In this document: piece after piece, positions 59,066-64,000 of the stretch
Layout: every line of letters begins with the position of its first letter
How positions within the stretch are numbered: position 1 is the first letter of the stretch
Assembly: GCF_019977275.1 (NCBI RefSeq)
Contig: NZ_AP024650.1
Coordinates: 806,001 to 870,000, forward strand
DNA: 64,000 nucleotides
Direction of reading: 5' to 3'
Source: Arthrobacter sp. StoSoilB19
GTDB lineage: Bacteria; Actinomycetota; Actinomycetes; Actinomycetales; Micrococcaceae
Notes under the pieces: model-generated
What the model was told of the DNA's origin: nothing
The model's input: only the letters and a program-made list of their open reading frames with translations
Databases searched by the model: none
Program-made: the position numbers and the translations under genes

Positions 59066-59896
59066 ATGACCACTGGCCGACACAGCGCAGCTGTTCTTGA
59101 TCCCGCACTGGACGACTACGAACTGGCGGCCGCGCTGGTCCGCGAAGCCGGGCAACTGGCGCTCCTCATGCGCATGGCCGGCCTGCAGTCGGAACAGAAG
59201 ACCTCCGTCTCGGACGTGGTGACGGCGGCGGACCACGCCGCCGAGGCCTACGTGCTGGAGCAGCTCCAGCGTTGCCGGCCGGATGACGGCATCCTGGGTG
59301 AGGAAGGCGCCTCCGTCCAGGGAACCAGCGGCCGTACCTGGGTGATCGACCCCGTGGACGGCACCTACAACTTCCTGCACGGATCCACCTACTGGTGTTC
59401 CGCCATTGCCCTGAAGGACCGCGATGATGTGCTGCTGGGCGCCGTCTTCCAGCCGGAGGAGGACAAACTGTGGCTCGGCGGCCGTGACCGGCCCGCCACC
59501 CTGAACGGTGGCCTCCTCACCGGTTTCAGCGACGACGGCGGCAAACGCAACGCCACCAGCGTCGCCGAGCTTGGGGCCGCCACCTACATCCACCCCACCT
59601 GGCTGATGGATCCCATGTGCGCCATGCCCTGGCACGCGGCCGCCACCTCCGCCGCGTCCCTCCGCATGCTGGGATCCGGGTCCTGCGACCTGGGCCGTGT
59701 CGCAGACGGGCAGCTGGGGTGCTGGTTCCAGCACAGCTGCCCGGAATGGGACTGGCTGCCGGGCAAGGCGATCGTCCGGGCGGCGGGGGGCGCCGTGGAC
59801 ACAGTCCGCGTCAACGGGCTGGAGTGGTTCCTCGCAGGAGGAACGACGGCGGTTCAGGAGTTGCGTGCAGCCCTTCAGTCAGGCTCGGCGGCCTGA
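59066..59896 (+). CDS. Inositol monophosphatase family protein
   Basis: This 276-residue enzyme has the metal-binding motifs of the family: GEEG at about 77, DPVDGTYNF at about 95, and WDWLPG near 232. Members hydrolyse inositol phosphates, histidinol phosphate (HisN) or fructose-1,6-bisphosphate; no motif decides which. The metal site is complete, so it is likely active. It lies upstream of pcrA, with 90 bases between them. Confidence 0.9.
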   Translation: MTTGRHSAAVLDPALDDYELAAALVREAGQLALLMRMAGLQSEQKTSVSDVVTAADHAAEAYVLEQLQRCRPDDGILGEEGASVQGTSGRTWVIDPVDGTYNFLHGSTYWCSAIALKDRDDVLLGAVFQPEEDKLWLGGRDRPATLNGGLLTGFSDDGGKRNATSVAELGAATYIHPTWLMDPMCAMPWHAAATSAASLRMLGSGSCDLGRVADGQLGCWFQHSCPEWDWLPGKAIVRAAGGAVDTVRVNGLEWFLAGGTTAVQELRAALQSGSAA

Positions 59897-59986
59897 GGCG
59901 GTTGCCGGCACTGGTTCACGGGTCAGCGGCAGTAATCCACAGGCTGGAAGGCGTTGTCGGTCCCACCGCCTAGACTTGTATGCACC

Positions 59987-62542
59987 ATGGATATGTTGTT
60001 TGACCCGTACTCTGACGGACCGTTCAAGGCCGCTCCTGCCGCCACCGCCCGAACCAGGACGGTGCCGGAAGGCGTTGCCACCACGGCCTGGCCCGGCGGA
60101 ATGCCGGGCAGCCAGGCCGGCTGGCAGCAGAACAACGGGGACCGGCACGACCCGGACCGGAACAGCACGGACAGGCACGACGGCGGCCGGCACCAAGGCA
60201 GCCACCGCCCGGACGCTGCCCAGCTGCTGGAGGGGCTGAACCCCCAGCAGGAGGAAGCGGTCAAGCATGCCGGGCCGGCGCTGCTGATCGTCGCCGGTGC
60301 CGGATCCGGAAAGACCCGGGTGCTCAGCAACAGGATCGCGTACCTGATCGCCACCGGCCGTGCCCACCACGGCGAAATCCTGGCCATCACCTTCACCAAC
60401 AAGGCCGCCGCGGAAATGCGGGAGCGCATTGAGGCGCTGGTGGGCGGACGCGCCAAGATCATGTGGATCTCCACGTTCCATTCCTCCTGCGTGCGGATCC
60501 TGCGGCAGGAAGCGGCCAACGTCGGCCTGAAATCCAATTTCTCCATCTACGACTCCGCCGACTCCCTGCGGCTGGTCACCCAGGTCTCCAAGGCCCTGGA
60601 CCTGGACCCCAAAAAGTTTGCGCCCAAGGCCATCCAGCACAAGATCTCGGCGTTGAAGAACGAGCTCATCGACGCCGATTCCTTTGCCTCGGCAGCCAAT
60701 TACAACGACCCCTTCGAACATGCGGTCGCGGACGTTTACAAGGGCTACACCCAGCGCCTCCGGCAGGCCAACGCCATGGACTTCGACGACCTGATCGCCG
60801 AGACCGTCTACATGTTCCGTGCCTTCCCCGCGCTCGCCGAGTCCTACCGCCGCCGGTTCCGCCACGTGCTGGTGGACGAATACCAGGACACCAACCACGC
60901 CCAGTACGCCCTGGTGCGGGAAATCGTGGGGGAGGGCCCGGGCGCGTCGGAACTCACCGTGGTGGGTGACTCGGACCAGTCCATCTACGCCTTCCGGGGG
61001 GCGGACATCCGGAACATCGTGGAGTTCGAAAAGGACTACCCGGAGGCCCGCACCATCAAGCTGGAGCAGAACTACCGCTCCACCCAAAACATCCTGAGCG
61101 CGGCGAACTCGGTCATCTCCCGCAACCCCAACCGTCCGGAAAAACGGTTGTGGACCGCCGAGGGCGAAGGCCACAAGATCATCGGCTACGTCGGCGAAAA
61201 TGAACACGACGAAGCGCAGTTCATTGCCAAGGAGATCGACCGGCTCCAGGACGAGGAAAACCTGCGCCCCGGCGATGTTGCCATCTTCTACCGGACCAAC
61301 GCCCAGTCCCGCTCCATCGAAGACGTCCTGGTGCGCGTGGGCCTGCCGTACAAGGTGGTGGGCGGCACCCGCTTTTACGAGCGGAAGGAAATCAAGGACG
61401 CCCTGGCGTACCTGCGCGTCCTGGTCAACCCGGATGACGACGTCAACCTCCGCCGTGTATTGAATGAGCCCAAACGCGGCATCGGCGACCGCGCCGAAGG
61501 CGCCGTCGCGGCCCTGGCCCAGCGTGAGCGGACGTCGTTCATGGAGGCGGCCCGCCGCGCCGACCAGGCGCCCGGCATGGCCACCCGGTCCGTCAACGCC
61601 GTCCTGGGCTTCGTGAAGATGCTGGACGACCTGGCCGAGGTTGCCTCCGGATCCGGAGCGGCCGCCGCCCTGGAAGCCGTGCTGGAACAGACGGGCTACC
61701 TTGCCGCGCTGCGATCCAGCACCGATCCGCAGGACGAGTCCCGCGTGGAGAACCTGGCTGAACTCGTGGCCGTAGTTCGCGAGTACGAGCAGGAGAACCC
61801 GGAAGGAAGCCTTGGCGCGTTCCTGGAACAGGTCTCCCTGGTAGCGGACGCCGACCAGATCCCGGATGCTCCCGGTGCGGACATCGACGCCGCCGTCGCC
61901 GAGGCCAAACGGCTGGGCGTGGTGACCCTCATGACCCTGCACACGGCCAAGGGCCTGGAATTCCCCGTGGTCTTCCTGACCGGCATGGAGCACGGCCTCT
62001 TCCCGCACCAGCGCTCCGCCACCGACCCCAAGGAACTGGCCGAGGAACGACGCCTGGCGTACGTGGGACTGACCCGTGCCCGCAAGCGGCTCTACGTGAC
62101 CCGGTCCGAGGTGCGCAGCATGTGGGGCCAGAGCCAGTACAACCCCGCCAGCCAGTTCCTCGAGGAAATCCCGGCGGAGCTCCTGGAATGGAAGCGTGAA
62201 GGAACCAGCAGGCAGGCCGGCGGCTGGGGCGGCGGTTCCATCGGGTCCGGCCGCTACAGCGGGTCCTTCTGGGGCGCCGGCACTGCCCGTGGCGCGGCAG
62301 CGGACTCCTCGGCGGGATTCAACGCCGACGTTCCGGCGTTCATCGCCAAGAACCGGGTGCAGCCGCAAAAGGAAATCATCGCCGTCAGCGTGGGAGACAA
62401 GGTCAACCACACCAGCTTCGGCAACGGCACGGTCCTGGCGCTTGAAGGAGTGGGGGACAAGACCGTGGCCAAGGTGAAGTTCGACGTCGGCGAGAAGCGC
62501 CTGTTGCTGCGGTACGCGCCGCTGACCAAGCTCGACGCCTAA
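59987..62542 (+). CDS. pcrA: ATP-dependent DNA helicase PcrA/UvrD
   Basis: The 851-residue superfamily 1 helicase has the Walker A GAGSGKTRVLSNR, Walker B VDEYQDTN, GDSDQSIYAFRGAD and TLHTAKGLEFPVVFLTGMEHGLFPH motifs. A C-terminal Tudor-like domain (VGDKVNHTSFGNGTVLALEG) binds RNA polymerase in homologues. It acts in DNA repair and replication-fork maintenance. An unusual N-terminal region (about residues 10-80) is rich in D, R, H and N and probably unstructured. The ATG at 59987 was chosen; one two codons later is possible. Confidence 0.95.
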   Translation: MDMLFDPYSDGPFKAAPAATARTRTVPEGVATTAWPGGMPGSQAGWQQNNGDRHDPDRNSTDRHDGGRHQGSHRPDAAQLLEGLNPQQEEAVKHAGPALLIVAGAGSGKTRVLSNRIAYLIATGRAHHGEILAITFTNKAAAEMRERIEALVGGRAKIMWISTFHSSCVRILRQEAANVGLKSNFSIYDSADSLRLVTQVSKALDLDPKKFAPKAIQHKISALKNELIDADSFASAANYNDPFEHAVADVYKGYTQRLRQANAMDFDDLIAETVYMFRAFPALAESYRRRFRHVLVDEYQDTNHAQYALVREIVGEGPGASELTVVGDSDQSIYAFRGADIRNIVEFEKDYPEARTIKLEQNYRSTQNILSAANSVISRNPNRPEKRLWTAEGEGHKIIGYVGENEHDEAQFIAKEIDRLQDEENLRPGDVAIFYRTNAQSRSIEDVLVRVGLPYKVVGGTRFYERKEIKDALAYLRVLVNPDDDVNLRRVLNEPKRGIGDRAEGAVAALAQRERTSFMEAARRADQAPGMATRSVNAVLGFVKMLDDLAEVASGSGAAAALEAVLEQTGYLAALRSSTDPQDESRVENLAELVAVVREYEQENPEGSLGAFLEQVSLVADADQIPDAPGADIDAAVAEAKRLGVVTLMTLHTAKGLEFPVVFLTGMEHGLFPHQRSATDPKELAEERRLAYVGLTRARKRLYVTRSEVRSMWGQSQYNPASQFLEEIPAELLEWKREGTSRQAGGWGGGSIGSGRYSGSFWGAGTARGAAADSSAGFNADVPAFIAKNRVQPQKEIIAVSVGDKVNHTSFGNGTVLALEGVGDKTVAKVKFDVGEKRLLLRYAPLTKLDA

Positions 62543-62562
62543 GCCGCCCCCGGCCGGGCATA

Positions 62563-63279
62563 ATGGAGCCCATGCGACGGAATGTCTGGGGGATGCTCGC
62601 CGCCCTTCTCCTCCTCATTGCTGTCACCGCCACGGGATGCAGCGTGACCACCAAGGACCCCTCCTACGTTCCACCGGCCCCGCTGCCGCCCATGGAACAA
62701 CTGGAAAAGGCGCCCTTGGCCGACGCCAAGACATACTCCAGCGGTGGCGACGTCCTCTCCTTCATCACCGCGGACCGCACCATCGCCTGTTCATTGACGT
62801 CCGCGCGCGGGGACCACGTGAACCTGCCGTACCAGCAGAACCGCTACGGCGACGCTGCCAACAACAAGCTGCCCATTGTCCCGGTGGCCCACTGCGAGCT
62901 GGCCACCTATCAGCCTCCACAACCCGGGGACGTTAGGGATGACTGCGCCGGAACCCACCTGGGCTACCTGGGCGGCGTGGCTCTGCTGGCCCCGGACAGT
63001 GCACGCTACGGCGAATGCCGCTCCGGCGTCACGTCGATGGAAGCGGCCTACGGACCCAAGGGGACCAAGGCCGGCCCGCTGGCCCAGCTGCCTGTGCTTG
63101 CGGACGGTCAGAACCTCGAACGGAACGGGCTGCGCTGTTCCGCCTACAACGGCGGCGTGGCGTGCGGAAACGTCTCCGCCGGCGTCGGATTCTTCATCTC
63201 CCCCGAACGTTACGAACTGGTCCCGGGCCCCGCCAAAAGCAGTGCATCCCCGCAGGCAGAGGGCCCAAAAACCCCGTAA
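62563..63279 (+). CDS. Secreted lipoprotein, unknown function
   Basis: This 238-residue protein has a signal peptide ending in a lipobox (VTATGC), so it is lipid-anchored outside the membrane. The mature domain has about six cysteines (for example IACSL, AHCEL, DDCAG, GECRS, LRCSAY, VACGN) that may form disulfides. I do not recognise a domain. It lies 20 bases behind pcrA and may be cotranscribed with it. The ATG at 62563 or 62572 may be the start. Confidence 0.75.
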   Translation: MEPMRRNVWGMLAALLLLIAVTATGCSVTTKDPSYVPPAPLPPMEQLEKAPLADAKTYSSGGDVLSFITADRTIACSLTSARGDHVNLPYQQNRYGDAANNKLPIVPVAHCELATYQPPQPGDVRDDCAGTHLGYLGGVALLAPDSARYGECRSGVTSMEAAYGPKGTKAGPLAQLPVLADGQNLERNGLRCSAYNGGVACGNVSAGVGFFISPERYELVPGPAKSSASPQAEGPKTP

Positions 63280-63504
63280 ATCCGCGGTTTTTCTACGCTC
63301 CATAGAATAGTGTGCTTACTCACATAAGAGGTAGTCTGGGACGGCCCGGTCCCTCCAAAGGACTAGAGTTCCCCATGGAGCATTACGCCGCGTGGCTCGT
63401 TTCCAGACAGGCCGCCGGTGCGTGCAATCCGCAGCCCGGTCATCGTCTTTTCGGATGGTGTCCGACTGTACAGAAACTACTTCGACGTAGAAGGACACTA
63501 AACC

Positions 63505-64000
63505 GTGGACCTGTTTGAATACCAGGCGCGCGATATGTTCGAGGCGCACGGTGTACCCGTGCTTGCCGGCATCGTGGCGTACACCCCAGAAGAAGCAAAG
63601 GCAGCCGCCGAGAAGATCGGCGGCGTAACCGTTGTCAAGGCACAGGTCAAGGTAGGCGGCCGCGGCAAGGCCGGCGGCGTCAAGGTGGCAAAGTCCGCCG
63701 ACGAAGCGTTTGAGCACGCCACCAACATCCTGGGCATGGACATCAAGGGCCACACCGTTAACAAGGTGATGATTGCCCAGGGTGCGGACATCGCCGAGGA
63801 ATACTACTTCTCCGTCCTGCTGGACCGGGCCAACCGCAACTACCTGGCCATGTGCTCGGTTGAGGGCGGCATGGAAATCGAACAGCTCGCCGTCGAACGC
63901 CCCGAAGCGCTGGCCAAGATTGCCATCGACCCCGCCGTGGGCATCGACCAGGCCAAGGCGGACGAGATCGTCGCAGCTGCAGGCTTCGCCGAGGAACTCC
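63505..64000 (+). CDS. sucC: Succinyl-CoA synthetase beta subunit, N-terminal part (runs out of window)
   Basis: 165 residues are visible, matching the ATP-grasp N-terminus of Suc[23 protein letters not shown], then [22 protein letters not shown] with the nucleotide-binding glycines. The enzyme makes succinate and ATP or GTP in the citric acid cycle. It starts at GTG behind AGAAGGA and has a 225-bp leader region upstream. The 3' end and the expected sucD are outside the window. Confidence 0.95.
   Translation, partial: MDLFEYQARDMFEAHGVPVLAGIVAYTPEEAKAAAEKIGGVTVVKAQVKVGGRGKAGGVKVAKSADEAFEHATNILGMDIKGHTVNKVMIAQGADIAEEYYFSVLLDRANRNYLAMCSVEGGMEIEQLAVERPEALAKIAIDPAVGIDQAKADEIVAAAGFAEEL

Noticed and set aside
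59879..62410. 843-codon open frame on the minus strand opposite pcrA
   Set aside because: It lies wholly within a gene with intact helicase motifs and has no recognisable domain; long antisense frames are common in DNA with strong third-position GC bias.
63280..63504. Possible small gene between the lipoprotein gene and sucC
   Set aside because: A 68-codon frame at 63312 runs into the sucC start region and has no family resemblance; the region is more likely the sucC leader.

Overview
The window is about 64 kb of high-GC chromosomal DNA from an actinobacterium, most likely Arthrobacter, Pseudarthrobacter or a close relative in the Micrococcaceae. I infer this from the codon use, the frequent GTG and TTG starts, the actinobacterial protein families (DUF3263, DUF3027, DUF4193, LytR_C, XPB with its partner, WXG100), a CIRCE-controlled groEL, and two c-di-AMP riboswitches placed in front of cell-wall hydrolases. 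It looks like core chromosome: I see no insertion sequence, prophage, integrase or CRISPR array. Both ends cut through genes (araA at the left, sucC at the right).

0-8 kb holds the end of araA with a LacI regulator, a DUF4193 protein, a secreted AMIN-like protein, an APC permease with twin operator-like sites, dps, and a divergent MFS efflux pump/TetR pair around a perfect 26-bp operator. 8-14 kb is a glycine/serine catabolic unit: tandem glycine riboswitch, gcvP, gcvT and sdaA, with no gcvH. 14-20 kb has tspO, two FemAB-type aminoacyl-transferase genes, a ThrE-type Thr/Ser exporter and a siderophore-interacting flavoprotein. 20-25 kb has ung, DUF3263, LytR_C, a cold-shock gene overlapping a binding-protein gene, and groEL. 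25-32 kb has an orphan sugar-binding lipoprotein, an RNase HI-DUF4440 fusion, a lone WXG100 protein, a two-component system, a DUF427 protein and an FHA protein.

32-40 kb has an XPB helicase operon, a second cold-shock protein with DUF3027, serC and a DtxR-type regulator. 40-44 kb is a cluster of three exported cell-wall proteins (one M23, two NlpC/P60). The first two are each preceded by a c-di-AMP riboswitch and by a GTNAC-N6-GTNAC promoter element. 44-51 kb has an HNH nuclease, a molybdenum-cofactor operon (mobA, DUF6457, moeA, with fdhD just after) and a GH38 alpha-mannosidase. 51-57 kb has a coupled pair (a protein with two HTH-like repeats and a multi-spanning membrane protein), an ABC-F gene with a structured leader, an ABC exporter, a Nudix hydrolase and a DUF6314 gene abutting tRNA-Arg(CCT). 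57-64 kb has two membrane proteins, an inositol-phosphatase-like enzyme, pcrA, a lipoprotein and the start of sucC.

The least expected items are the HTH-repeat/membrane-protein pair, the ABC-F leader whose hairpins look like a terminator and a Shine-Dalgarno mask, the RNase HI-DUF4440 fusion, the doubled c-di-AMP riboswitch cassette, and the abrupt codon-usage change inside sdaA. All calls come from reading the sequence; no database search was run.
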